Part shown: positions 53,607-62,494 of the stretch, in pieces
Layout of the letters: every line of letters begins with the position of its first letter
How positions within the stretch are numbered: the first letter of the stretch is position 1
Assembly: GCA_945861275.1 (NCBI GenBank)
Contig: CAMATZ010000006.1
Span: 89,591-153,590, forward strand
Origin: Bordetella parapertussis
Lineage (GTDB): Bacteria; Pseudomonadota; Gammaproteobacteria; Burkholderiales; SG8-41
Direction of reading: 5' to 3'
DNA length: 64,000 nt
The notes under the pieces: model-generated
What the model was told of the DNA's origin: nothing
Seen by the model: the letters and a program-made list of their open reading frames with translations, nothing else
The model's database searches: none
Program-made: the position numbers and the translations under genes

Positions 53607-53802
53607 GGTGTCCTCGTGGGGTTACCCCCCCAACTGTTTGAAAATCATACGGGTTGTGGCTGCGACCGTGTGGTCCCGGTAAGCCATTGTCTGCGCACTG
53701 CGGCGGGTAAGGGCAGGTTGCTACTATACCGGTTAAAAGGCTACGTACATTCCCGCGATTGACCATTCTGCGGGCGCAGGATAGATTGCAGGTTGGTGAA
53801 AA

Positions 53803-54810
53803 ATGGTGCTTAAATCTCCTATCAAGCGTGCAGCGCAAAACGTAGCGTTCGCATCTTTGTTGCTGGCTGCGATCACACTTGCTGCCGGGCCGTGCCTTGC
53901 ACAGACGACGCCGAAATTCCCGAACCGGCCGGTGCGTATCATCGTGCCGTTTACGCCCGGCAGCGCAAGCGACCTTATCGCGCGCAGACTCGGCTCGAAG
54001 ATGAGCGAGAACTGGGGCGAGCAGGTGGTGGTGGACAATCGCGGCGGCGCGGGCGGCATGATAGGCATGGGCATCGTTGCCGCGGCCGCACCCAACGGTT
54101 ACACGCTCCTCGTGCACTCTCTCGCTATCGCGGTGAGCGCGGCCCTGTACTCGAAACTGCCTTTCGACCCGTTCAAGGATTTCGCGCCGGTCAGCCAGAT
54201 CATGGCTTCTCCGAGCGTCGCGGTGGTGGCGCCGGTGCTGGGCGTGAAGTCCGTCAATGACCTTATTGCACTCGCACGGCAGAAGCCGGGGCAGATCAAT
54301 TTCGCCACCGCCGGCATAGGCAGCGGCTCGCATCTGAATGCCGAGCAATTCAAGTTCGCAGCCGGCATCGATGTGACGCACGTGCCCTACAAAGGCCCGC
54401 AGGAAGCGCTGCTCGACGTGATGACCGGTCGCGTACAGTATTTCCTTTCGCCCATGGTGCCAGCGCTGCCCCACATCAGGGACGGGCGCTTGCTCGCGCT
54501 CGCAGTGACCACCGCACAGCGCACGCCGCTGCTGCCGGATGTGCCGACGGTTGCGGAGGCCGCGCTCCCCGGTTACGAATACCAGGCGTGGTTCGGCATG
54601 TTTGCGCCGGGCGCAACACCGCGGCCCATCGTCGAGCAGCTCAGCAAAGAGGTCGCGCGCGTCCTGGAGCTGCCGGACATTGTGAAAGCAATGGCGAATC
54701 AAGGCGAGCAGCCCCGATCCAGCACGCCCGAAGAATTCACGCGGTTTTTCCGCGCCGAAGTCGAAAAATACAAAAAGATCGTCAAGCTGGCGAATATTCG
54801 CGTGGAGTAG
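53803..54810 (+). CDS. Bug/TctC-family solute-binding protein
   Basis: A 335-residue periplasmic protein. The leader ends near AGPCLAQT. FPNRPVRIIVPFTPGSASD opens the mature part, then VVDNRGGAGGMIGMG, NFATAGIGSGSHLNAEQF and HVPYKGPQEA. PGSAS in place of PGGS at the first motif is a variant. It is the first of three Bug genes in a row; the next starts four bases after its stop, so these two are one transcript and may be a pair with different ligands. Confidence 0.9.
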   Translation: MVLKSPIKRAAQNVAFASLLLAAITLAAGPCLAQTTPKFPNRPVRIIVPFTPGSASDLIARRLGSKMSENWGEQVVVDNRGGAGGMIGMGIVAAAAPNGYTLLVHSLAIAVSAALYSKLPFDPFKDFAPVSQIMASPSVAVVAPVLGVKSVNDLIALARQKPGQINFATAGIGSGSHLNAEQFKFAAGIDVTHVPYKGPQEALLDVMTGRVQYFLSPMVPALPHIRDGRLLALAVTTAQRTPLLPDVPTVAEAALPGYEYQAWFGMFAPGATPRPIVEQLSKEVARVLELPDIVKAMANQGEQPRSSTPEEFTRFFRAEVEKYKKIVKLANIRVE

Positions 54811-54814
54811 CGTA

Positions 54815-55789
54815 ATGGGCACCTCTGTCACAGCCGCATTCGCATTCTTCGTTTTGGCAGCCAGCGTTGTTGCTGCGGGTCCGGCCACCGCGCAGAGTTA
54901 TCCAAGCAAGCCGATCCGCGTCATCGTGCCGCTCGCGGTCGGCGGGCAGGCCGACATCGTGGCACGCCTGCTAGCGCAGAAACTTGCCGACACCTTTAAG
55001 CAGTCACTGGTCGTGGACAATCGTACCGGGGGTGGGGGCTCCATTGGCACTGAAACCGCTCTAAGGGCAAGCCCCGACGGCTACACCATGCTCATTACGG
55101 CGAGTACCTACGCCGCCAACGCGGCGCTCTACACGCCGCCGTACGACCCGGTGAACGACGTGACAGCGATCGCGTTCATCGGCGACACCGGCTTCGTCGT
55201 GTCGCTCCATCCGTCGCTCCCCGTCAAGAGCATCAAGGAACTGGTGTCGTATGACAAAGCGAATCCCGCCAAGCTTAACTACGGCTCCGGCGGCATCGGC
55301 AGCACCACCCACCTCGCCACCGAACTCTTCAACCAGATGGCCGGCACCCGCATGGCGCATGTGCCGTACAAGGGCGCTGCCCCGGCACTGAATGATCTGC
55401 TCGGCGGACAGATTCAGCTCGCGCTTACCGGCATGCCGGTGGCAATCCCGCAGATCAAAATGAATCGTGTGCGCGGCCTTGCGGTGACGACCGCAAAGCG
55501 CTCCAATGCCGTGCCGGATATTCCGGCCGTGGCTGAAACCGTCCCTGGTTATGATGCTGCGAGTTGGTTCGCCGTCATTGGCCCGAAAGGCTTGCCCCAG
55601 GACATCGCCGGGCGCTGGAACCGCGAGGTCAATCGCATACTGCAACTGGCTGAGGTGATAGAACGCATGGCAGGCTTCGGCATCGAGCCCGCTGGCGGCT
55701 CGCCGGATCGCTTACGCGAAGTTATCAGGCGCGACGTCGCGAAGTGGCAGATAGTGGTCAAGACCGCCAACATCAAACCGGAAGGCTGA
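54815..55789 (+). CDS. Bug/TctC-family solute-binding protein
   Basis: A 324-residue periplasmic protein. The leader ends near AGPATAQS. YPSKPIRVIVPLAVGGQAD, VVDNRTGGGGSIGTE, NYGSGGIGSTTHLATELF and HVPYKGAAPALND are in place. PLAVGGQAD in place of PxxPGGxxD removes the usual Pro before the glycines. It lies four bases after the preceding Bug gene, on the same transcript. Confidence 0.9.
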   Translation: MGTSVTAAFAFFVLAASVVAAGPATAQSYPSKPIRVIVPLAVGGQADIVARLLAQKLADTFKQSLVVDNRTGGGGSIGTETALRASPDGYTMLITASTYAANAALYTPPYDPVNDVTAIAFIGDTGFVVSLHPSLPVKSIKELVSYDKANPAKLNYGSGGIGSTTHLATELFNQMAGTRMAHVPYKGAAPALNDLLGGQIQLALTGMPVAIPQIKMNRVRGLAVTTAKRSNAVPDIPAVAETVPGYDAASWFAVIGPKGLPQDIAGRWNREVNRILQLAEVIERMAGFGIEPAGGSPDRLREVIRRDVAKWQIVVKTANIKPEG

Positions 55790-55812
55790 TCTAATAGCCA
55801 GGAGCGTCGTTC

Positions 55813-55881
55813 ATGTCCAATTCGCTGAAGCAAACCCGTATCGAATTGAATAACGCGGTGTTCTCGCTGCCCGAGGCCTGA
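55813..55881 (+). other. short reading frame of 22 codons after a good ribosome-binding site
   Basis: An ATG with AGGAG eight bases upstream starts MSNSLKQTRIELNNAVFSLP, and a stop comes two codons later. It could be a leader peptide, the broken start of a lost gene, or chance. The bases that follow, up to the next Bug gene (55882-56007), show no gene that I can support. Confidence 0.25.
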
Positions 55882-56007
55882 GGTTGCCGCGACGACTATC
55901 CACCAGCACGCGCACGTCCGGGATGCCCAGGGAACACCTGACTTAAAAGGCGCATCAGACTTTCGTGTGGGTCGATACCAACCCCCCTGTTATAGTCATT
56001 CGCCCCA

Positions 56008-57009
56008 ATGAACTTGAGACCCACGACGCAGATGCCCGGACCAGGCCTCGCCTACCCTGGCGCAATCGCGGTGATCGTGATGACGCTGCCGCTACACTCG
56101 ACCGCTCAGGACTATCCCGCCAAGCCTATCCGCCTCGTCGTGCCGTATGCGCCGGGCGGAGGAATGGATCTCCTCATGCGGCCAGTTGCACAGCGCCTCG
56201 CACAGATTGTGGGGCAGGCCGTGGTCGTGGATAACCGTGCCGGCGCGACCGGCATCATCGGCGCCGACGCCGTGGCGAAGGCGCCGCCCGACGGCTACAC
56301 GATCCTCGCGGCCTTCGCCTCGCACTACCTTCAAAAGTTCGTCTCGAAGAACGAGCCCTACGACGCGGTCAACGATTTCGTACCCGTCACACAGGTTGCG
56401 AAGTCGCCGAACATGATCGTGCTGCATCCCTCGGTGCCCGCACACACCGTGACCGAGCTCGTCGCGCATGCAAAGAAGCAGGCGGGCGGCATGTCGTTCG
56501 TGACCGCAGGTACCTTATCGTCACAACATGTGTCGGCCTTGTTGCTCACCCACATGACTGGGGCCCATTTCGAGCATGTCGCCTACAAGGGCGGCGGCCC
56601 GGCGATGATCGACCTTCTCGCAGGTCAGGTGCCGATGGGCGTGTTGATCATGGGCACCGTCATGCCGCAGATCAAGGCAGGCAAGTTGCGGCCGATCGCC
56701 GTGGTCGAGCGCGCCAGGGCGGCGGCGCTGCCGGATGTTCCGACGATCGGCGAGAGCGTGCCAGGATACGCCATGCCCGATATCTGGGCTGGTTTCCTCG
56801 CACCGCGCGGTACGCCTGCCGCCGTGGTGAATCGCTTGTACAAATCCGTTCAACAGGCGATCCAGTCACCGGAAGTGCGCGAGCGCCTGGACGCGGGCGG
56901 CTACGAGCTTCTCCCCGGTGTTTCGCCGCAACGGTTCGCCGCGATCATCCGGGAGAGCGTCGCGATCTACCGCAACGTCGCGGCGGACGCCGGCGTCAAG
57001 CCCCAATAA
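56008..57009 (+). CDS. Bug/TctC-family solute-binding protein
   Basis: A 333-residue periplasmic protein. The leader ends near LHSTAQD, with a longer N-terminal part than usual (MNLRPTTQMPGPGLAYPG); a start later in the leader is possible. YPAKPIRLVVPYAPGGGMD, VVVDNRAGATGIIGAD, FVTAGTLSSQHVSALLL and HVAYKGGGPAMID are the landmarks. GTLSSQH in place of the glycine-rich GIGSxxH central motif is unusual and suggests another ligand. It is the ninth Bug gene of the window. Confidence 0.88.
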   Translation: MNLRPTTQMPGPGLAYPGAIAVIVMTLPLHSTAQDYPAKPIRLVVPYAPGGGMDLLMRPVAQRLAQIVGQAVVVDNRAGATGIIGADAVAKAPPDGYTILAAFASHYLQKFVSKNEPYDAVNDFVPVTQVAKSPNMIVLHPSVPAHTVTELVAHAKKQAGGMSFVTAGTLSSQHVSALLLTHMTGAHFEHVAYKGGGPAMIDLLAGQVPMGVLIMGTVMPQIKAGKLRPIAVVERARAAALPDVPTIGESVPGYAMPDIWAGFLAPRGTPAAVVNRLYKSVQQAIQSPEVRERLDAGGYELLPGVSPQRFAAIIRESVAIYRNVAADAGVKPQ

Positions 57010-57049
57010 GGGGCGACAGTCCGCAGTTACCCTTTCATGAGAGAGCAGA

Positions 57050-57430
57050 TCATTTCTCACTTTTGCGTAAGAAAAGCACGCTCGGCAACTTCTCGAAATG
57101 CGCGTCGCAGGTCAGTACATCAGCGCCATATTCCAGTGCCGTGGCATACACCACTGCATCTGCGGTTGCCAGCTTGTATTGACGATGCAGACCGGCGGCA
57201 GTTAGCGCAATGCGAGTGTCCAGCGGCGCCACGACACATTTTTGCGTAAAAGCGATCACTTGATCCGCCTGATCTTCGCCGGCTTCTCGCGTCAGCCATT
57301 TCGCCAGTTCCAACTGCACAATCGTCGGCACAACGCATTGCGCCTGATCCGGGAATTCCTTCGTCAGCAACTTCTTCAGTGACCCGCCAGTCAACCACTC
57401 GATCCAGATCGACGTATCAACAACGCGCAT
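57050..57430 (-). CDS. PIN-domain toxin, VapC-like
   Basis: A 126-residue PIN-domain ribonuclease. The acidic residues for metal are visible: Asp in MRVVDTSIWIEW, Glu in VQLELAKW, Asp in LATADAVVYATA and Asp in LTCDAHFEKL. It overlaps the antitoxin gene by one base (TGATG), the usual order of antitoxin then toxin. Such toxins cleave tRNA or rRNA. No mobile genes are next to the pair. Confidence 0.88.
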   Translation of the reverse strand: MRVVDTSIWIEWLTGGSLKKLLTKEFPDQAQCVVPTIVQLELAKWLTREAGEDQADQVIAFTQKCVVAPLDTRIALTAAGLHRQYKLATADAVVYATALEYGADVLTCDAHFEKLPSVLFLRKSEK

Positions 57431-57642
57431 CAGTAGCGATCCTTGCGATCCCGATAGCCTGTCGCCTTTGCACCCTTAACCAGACCGGCAAGCTGCTCCA
57501 GCTTCGGCACCGGCATAACCAGCACGCCGTTGCCTTTGGGAATAAAGACGAATTCCTGGCCTGCCACCCAGCGCTGTTGTTCACGTACGGTCTTGGGGAT
57601 GGATATCTGGTATTTGCTTGAAAGCGTTGCCATAGCCGTCAT
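57430..57642 (-). CDS. AbrB/MazE-like antitoxin, partner of the PIN toxin
   Basis: A 70-residue protein with a swapped-hairpin AbrB DNA-binding fold. ATLSSKYQISIPKTVREQQRW and the following GQEFVFIPKGNGVLVMPVP are typical. The C-terminal tail (LVKGAKATGYRDRKDRY) should bind and block the toxin. The pair normally represses its own promoter through the antitoxin domain. The 261 bases upstream of it (57643-57903) hold nothing that I can name. Confidence 0.88.
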   Translation of the reverse strand: MTAMATLSSKYQISIPKTVREQQRWVAGQEFVFIPKGNGVLVMPVPKLEQLAGLVKGAKATGYRDRKDRY

Positions 57643-57903
57643 GTTCGTACCTTTATGTGATCGATATGGAATAAGTAAGAGTATAGCAAGTATTCGCTAC
57701 TCCGTGGAGTTTGTTCGGGGTTGATTCTCTAGCTCAGACTGGTTTTTGACAGGGCTGGCGGGGCCGCTCGACTTGTGCTTGCGCCAGAGTGCTGACCAGA
57801 CGTTTCTGACCCTTGTGAGGACCAGGTTTTTCGTGAAAATGTCGTGGCGTGCACGTTGAAGCGCTTACTGCGGTACATCCGATCAGGGTTGCCGGCAGGG
57901 AAC

Positions 57904-58473
57904 CTAGGGTGTCGCGATAAAATAAGAGGCTGGATTTTCTGCGGCCACCGATTGGGGCATTGCAGTTCCGACAAACTCTATGGTGACACGGCGGTTCGGC
58001 GCCAGACAGTCAATGCGCTGTTTTAGTCTCATCTCATCGTCGCAGAACTTGGTAACTGGAAGCGGCTGTTTCGGGCCCTTGCCTTCCCAAAAGATCAGCG
58101 ATGAATCAATGTGTTCGACACTGACCAGGTATTCCTTCACCCGCTCCGCCAGTTGCTCGGAAATCTTCATGTTGTAGGAGAGGGAACCTATGCTGTCGGT
58201 GTGAGTGGTTACAACTACGGCGCCAATTATCCGTCCAGCACGGGATTTAGCGCGCATATGCTTCAGAAATTCCTTGAGTTCCGTTTTGTGTTCCGCTGTA
58301 AGTTCCGCTTTATCAAACGGCATATTCAGCACCATCTTCTCCGTTATCTTGGCCGGCTCGGGCGTTGAATACTCCTGCTTACCAAGATTGTCGCCGCGAT
58401 CAATGAAATTAGCGCACCCGGCGACAGCCGCAACAGCGACGCCCACCAATCCAATTTTAAACAAGAAAATCAT
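57904..58473 (-). CDS. OmpA-domain lipoprotein
   Basis: A 189-residue lipoprotein. The leader and lipobox VAAVAGC place the modified Cys near residue 20. The C-terminal OmpA-like domain (about 60-160) has LNMPFDKAELTAEHKTELKEFL, VVVTTHTDSIGSLSYNMKISEQLAERVKEYLVS and the following GKGP, the peptidoglycan-binding pattern; the family NxxLSxxRA is weak (YNMKISEQLA). Start: GAGGAG lies seven bases before the ATG at 58473, which is better than ATG 58488 or the earlier one. It stands alone. Confidence 0.85.
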   Translation of the reverse strand: MIFLFKIGLVGVAVAAVAGCANFIDRGDNLGKQEYSTPEPAKITEKMVLNMPFDKAELTAEHKTELKEFLKHMRAKSRAGRIIGAVVVTTHTDSIGSLSYNMKISEQLAERVKEYLVSVEHIDSSLIFWEGKGPKQPLPVTKFCDDEMRLKQRIDCLAPNRRVTIEFVGTAMPQSVAAENPASYFIATP

Positions 58474-58724
58474 GTGCGTGCTCCTCATGCCTTGAGAATG
58501 CCGCCGCTGCGTCTTTAGACTGAAATCGCCCGGCAACGATTCGTTTCATTACGTCATTCGTTCGCGCCACAGCATGACATCAGCTCGGAAAAAATTCAGG
58601 TGTTTATCGGGTGTAGTGCAGGGCTGAATCGATATTCCTCTCTCCCAGCGCAATGTTCTGTTAGCTGGCGTACACAAGAACGTAAATCATCTGCAAGTTG
58701 CGTGGGCCAGCGTAGAGTCTGCAA

Positions 58725-59870
58725 TCAACCGCCCAGTGGCCCTGCGACCGCGTCGTAGGCATATTGCGCGCCCGGCTCGTCGCCTTTCAGACTGTCTGCG
58801 TTTGGTTCACCCACATAGCGGTCGCCGCGCCGCGCTGCCTGTTCGGTGGCGCCGCGAACCCGGGCGCTGCGTGTTCGTTGATATAAAGCGAAGGCCTGCT
58901 CCGGCGTGGCTTCAGAAGTCAGGCAGCGCGTGAGGATCATCGCATCCTCAAGCGCATTGGCCGCGCCCTGACCCAGAAACGGCAGCATCGGATGGGCCGC
59001 GTCGCCCAGCAGAACGACGCGGCCGGACGACCATTGTTCGAGCCAGGGACGACCGAACAGCCCCCATTTAAACACCTGGCCGCGCACCGGTCGCGAGATG
59101 ATCGTCCGCGTGCCTTCGTCGAAGCTTGCGAATTCCGCCAGAAATTCGTCCAGCGGCGCCGGGATCATCCAGCCTTCCGCCTCCCATTGCTCCCGTTGCG
59201 CAACGGCAACGAAATTCAGCAATTCACCGCGCCGTACCAGATAGCGGTTGATGTGCCGCCCCTGCCCGAAGGCAACGGCCGATTCGTGCAGGTGCTTTGG
59301 CAGATCGGCGGTATCGACCAGACCGCGCCAGGCGACAAAGCCGGTGAACTCGGGTGGCGCTGGACTGAACAGAGTTTCCCGGATGGATGAGCGGATGCCG
59401 TCGGCGGCGACAACCAGATCCGCTGTTTCCGCACGCCCGTCCGCGAACGTTAACGCCACGTCGTCGCCGCGCGGCTCAAGCCTGTCAACCTGGGTCCCAA
59501 GCCGCAGCGCACCCGGCGCAATTTCCGTCAGACGCGTGATCATCGCTTGCTGCAAATCCCAGCGGTGCAGCCGCATGTAGGGCGCACCATAAAGTGCGCG
59601 AAAATCCTTGGTCATCATGCGCATGATGACGGCGCCGGTGCGGTAGTGGCGGTATTCCGTCTTCGGCGGTGTCACCGAGGTCTCTTCCAGCGCAGGCCCC
59701 AGGCCCAGGTGATAAAGCACGCGCGTGGCATTCGGCGCCAGCGTGATGCCCGCGCCTTGATCAACCAGTTGCCCCGAGCGCTCGTGCACCGTGACGGCGA
59801 AGCCAGCCTGAGTCATGGCCAAGGCGGTGGCCAGTCCGCCGATGCCGCCTCCAACGATAGCGATTTTCAT
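58725..59870 (-). CDS. FAD-dependent aromatic monooxygenase (salicylate hydroxylase-like)
   Basis: A 381-residue group A flavoprotein monooxygenase. IAIVGGGIGGLATALAMTQAG is the FAD motif. The DG motif is VVAADGIRSSIRETLF, and GRVVLLGDAAHPMLPFLGQGAANALEDAMIL is the third, with GD contacting the ribityl chain. It probably hydroxylates an aromatic acid with NAD(P)H and oxygen. It is divergent from the second monooxygenase gene; the 51 bases between the two starts must hold both promoters. Confidence 0.88.
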   Translation of the reverse strand: MKIAIVGGGIGGLATALAMTQAGFAVTVHERSGQLVDQGAGITLAPNATRVLYHLGLGPALEETSVTPPKTEYRHYRTGAVIMRMMTKDFRALYGAPYMRLHRWDLQQAMITRLTEIAPGALRLGTQVDRLEPRGDDVALTFADGRAETADLVVAADGIRSSIRETLFSPAPPEFTGFVAWRGLVDTADLPKHLHESAVAFGQGRHINRYLVRRGELLNFVAVAQREQWEAEGWMIPAPLDEFLAEFASFDEGTRTIISRPVRGQVFKWGLFGRPWLEQWSSGRVVLLGDAAHPMLPFLGQGAANALEDAMILTRCLTSEATPEQAFALYQRTRSARVRGATEQAARRGDRYVGEPNADSLKGDEPGAQYAYDAVAGPLGG

Positions 59871-59921
59871 GTTTTCCGATTTATGATATGACTACTCATA
59901 CAGTATAGGAGGAAAGCCGTC

Positions 59922-61082
59922 ATGGCCAGCAGCAAGGGATCGATAGCAATCGTCGGCGCCGGAATCGGCGGCCTGTGCGCGGGCGTATTGCTTTCCAGAC
60001 TCGAGTTCGAGGTCACGATCTACGATCAGGCCTCGCGCTTTGCCCGGGTCGGCGCCGGCATCCAGCAAACGCCGAATGCGATGAAGGTGCATCGCAAACT
60101 CGGCACCGAAGCCCGCTTGCGGCAAGTGGCGTTCAACTCGCCCTCGGGCATCAGCCGCGAGTGGGATACGGGCAACATCACCAACGAACTGACCCTGGGC
60201 GACGAGGTTGAGCGTCGCTACGGCGCGCCCTATCTGCTGATGCACCGGGCCGAACTGCATGCCGCGCTCGAATCCGTGCTGCCGGCGGGCATGGTGCAAT
60301 TCAACCGCAAGCTGGTCGGACTCGATCAGAACAGTCAAGGCGTGACCCTCGCCTTCGCCGACGGCAGCCGCGTGACGGCCAGCGCGGTGATCGGCGCTGA
60401 CGGCGTGCACTCGGTGGTGCGCGAATGGATGCTGGGGCCGGAGAAGCCGCGTTTTTCCGGACGCGTTGCTTACCGCACCACGTTTCCCGCGCGTCTCCTC
60501 GGCGCGGCACAGATCACGCCGCTGCGAACCAAATGGTGGGGACCGGATCGGCACATGGTGGTCTACTACGTCACAGCGAAACGCGACGAACTCTACTTCG
60601 TCACCAGCCAGCCCGAAGATGCGCAGTGGATGACACGCGAATCCTGGTCGCAAAAGGGCGATCTGAAGGTGTTGCGTGAAGCCTATGCGGGCTTTCACCC
60701 CGAAGTGCGCGCGATTGTCGAGGCGTGTCCGGAAGTGCACAAGTGGGCGCTGATGGAGCGCGACCCTTTGCCGCGCTGGTGCGAGGGCCGCGTCACCTTG
60801 CTCGGCGACGCCTGCCATCCGATGACGCCATATATGGCGCAGGGCGCGGCCTCTGCCCTTGAAGACGCGGCGATGCTGTCGCGCTGCCTGGAGGATGTCA
60901 GCGTGGATGGCGTGGTGCAGGCATTGCGTTGTTACGAGGCGAATCGTTTGCCACGCACGGCCGAGATCCAGCAGACCTCGAGCAAGAATACCTGGATGCG
61001 CAGCGCCACCGACCCCACCTGGGTCTACGGTTACGATGTATGGACCGCGCCCTTGGTCGGTCCGGATCGGGCAGCGGCGTAA
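59922..61082 (+). CDS. FAD-dependent aromatic monooxygenase, NicC/salicylate hydroxylase-like
   Basis: A 386-residue group A monooxygenase. IAIVGAGIGGLCAGVLLSRL, VIGADGVHSVVREWML and GRVTLLGDACHPMTPYMAQGAASALEDAAML are the three family motifs. TKWWGPDRHMVVYYV, YFVT and the terminal DPTWVYGYDVW resemble 6-hydroxynicotinate 3-monooxygenase (NicC) as I recall it. GGAGG precedes the ATG. The Rieske oxygenase gene lies convergently downstream. Function on a hydroxylated N-heteroaromatic or benzoate-type acid is inferred. Confidence 0.85.
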   Translation: MASSKGSIAIVGAGIGGLCAGVLLSRLEFEVTIYDQASRFARVGAGIQQTPNAMKVHRKLGTEARLRQVAFNSPSGISREWDTGNITNELTLGDEVERRYGAPYLLMHRAELHAALESVLPAGMVQFNRKLVGLDQNSQGVTLAFADGSRVTASAVIGADGVHSVVREWMLGPEKPRFSGRVAYRTTFPARLLGAAQITPLRTKWWGPDRHMVVYYVTAKRDELYFVTSQPEDAQWMTRESWSQKGDLKVLREAYAGFHPEVRAIVEACPEVHKWALMERDPLPRWCEGRVTLLGDACHPMTPYMAQGAASALEDAAMLSRCLEDVSVDGVVQALRCYEANRLPRTAEIQQTSSKNTWMRSATDPTWVYGYDVWTAPLVGPDRAAA

Positions 61083-61143
61083 TTCGGGGAGCGCATGGCG
61101 GCAGAGCGCCGCACGCCAGTGAGCAACTGCCTGGTAGCGGAAG

Positions 61144-62421
61144 CTACGCCGGGTACATCTCCGGTAGCAGCGCATCCCGCCACTTTACTTCGGTGGGCAG
61201 CGTCTTTTCGATGGCGCGCGCCCGGTAACACGTCTCGCCGAGCCCCGGCGGATCGTCGCCATCGGCGACGGTCTTCACTGCCTGTAACAGCAGGCGGCGG
61301 GTGGTGACGACTGCACGGTCGGTGAGCGATAGATGCTCCCTGGTGCGGTCGACGATCGGCCCCATGCTCTCCTGCACCGCCAGGTCCTGGTTGTTTACGC
61401 CTTCGATGCCGGTAAAGGTTTCGGTCTTTTGCACCTTGCGGTCGATCAGCCAGTCATTATCTATGTTACGGATGCTGCGGAACTCGGGCAGTTCTTCTGC
61501 AGGCCCGCGTCCGAGATTGGCCTCGACTTCCTGCCACTCTGCAAGGGTGATGGGCTTATCGCCAAAACTGTAGGCAAAGTTGTAGACCATGCAGTTTTCG
61601 TCGTCGAGCGGCACCCACATATGCCCGAATACGCTCTCAAATCCGGCCGCGCCGTTGAAGGTGGGAGACTTCGGCCGCAGTTGATGGAAAGGCATCAAAA
61701 AATGATGCGTCCTCACGTGATTTCCCCGCTCCCCGAGCGAACGGACGCCCGCGTAGCGGTAACCATAGTCAGTCAGATCGAGCTCAAGTATTGGGGCCTT
61801 GCCAGTCACAAAGTCGCTATTGGCCCGCATGCCGGCGCGCTGGGTACTGGTGTTAAGGGTTCGATGAAGAATCGGTGCATGGGCTGTATCGATACCGCCC
61901 TCCAGCGCCTGCAGCCAGTTGCAGGCCTGGCGTATCTTTGAAACATGGCGGTGGCTTTCCGGCACTTGCGTCCACTCGAATTTGGGCAGCGCCGGTGTAA
62001 GCGCTTTGGGGCCCAGATACGCCCACACCACGCCGCCCATCTCGACCGTCGGATAGGCGGTGATGTGAATCTTTTCCTTGTAGCGGCTTTCCGGCGGTTC
62101 GTTCAACATGTCCACGCAGTTGCCCTCGACGTCGAACTTCCAGCCGTGGTACACGCAGCGTAAACCACACGCTTCATTGCGGCCCAGAAACAGCGAGGCG
62201 CGGCGATGCGGGCAATATTCGTCCACCAGGCCGATCTTTCCATTGCTGTCCCTGAACGCCACCAATTTCTCGCCCAGCAGCTTGACGCGTACCGGCGCGT
62301 CGTCCGGCTCGGGCAACTCGCTGCTCATCAGCGCTGGAACCCAGTAGCGGCGCATCACGTTTCCCATGGGCGTGCCGGGCCCGGTTCGTGTCACTATTTC
62401 ATTTTCCGCATGGCTTAGCAT
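61144..62421 (-). CDS. Rieske non-heme iron oxygenase, large (alpha) subunit
   Basis: A 425-residue oxygenase subunit. The Rieske cluster ligands are in DEYCPHRRASLFLG (C-x-H) and CGLRCVYHGWKFD (C-x2-H). The mononuclear iron ligands are expected in LEGGIDTAHAPILHR (Asp-x2-His-x4-His). It resembles phthalate dioxygenase-type enzymes, which are used with a separate reductase. A reductase gene is not in this window. It lies between the NicC-like gene and the dehydrogenase gene, on the minus strand, and could share a pathway with the monooxygenases. Confidence 0.9.
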   Translation of the reverse strand: MLSHAENEIVTRTGPGTPMGNVMRRYWVPALMSSELPEPDDAPVRVKLLGEKLVAFRDSNGKIGLVDEYCPHRRASLFLGRNEACGLRCVYHGWKFDVEGNCVDMLNEPPESRYKEKIHITAYPTVEMGGVVWAYLGPKALTPALPKFEWTQVPESHRHVSKIRQACNWLQALEGGIDTAHAPILHRTLNTSTQRAGMRANSDFVTGKAPILELDLTDYGYRYAGVRSLGERGNHVRTHHFLMPFHQLRPKSPTFNGAAGFESVFGHMWVPLDDENCMVYNFAYSFGDKPITLAEWQEVEANLGRGPAEELPEFRSIRNIDNDWLIDRKVQKTETFTGIEGVNNQDLAVQESMGPIVDRTREHLSLTDRAVVTTRRLLLQAVKTVADGDDPPGLGETCYRARAIEKTLPTEVKWRDALLPEMYPA

Positions 62422-62494
62422 CGGTAATCCTCCATCAATGAAGCAGCGAACGCGCTATCCGAGCTGGGCAAAGCTATCGGCGACTGGGTGATTG

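Noticed and set aside
53533..54888. Long minus-strand open frame of 451 codons
   Set aside because: It is antisense to a clear Bug gene and runs into the sulfatase gene. Its composition (rich in Arg, His, Gly) is what the shadow frame of a GC-rich gene gives.
57729..57974. Minus-strand frame of 81 codons near the OmpA lipoprotein
   Set aside because: It overlaps the end of that gene and matches nothing; no ribosome-binding site.
59892..61175. Minus-strand open frame of 427 codons
   Set aside because: It is antisense to the NicC-like monooxygenase gene and has shadow-like Arg/His/Gln-rich composition.
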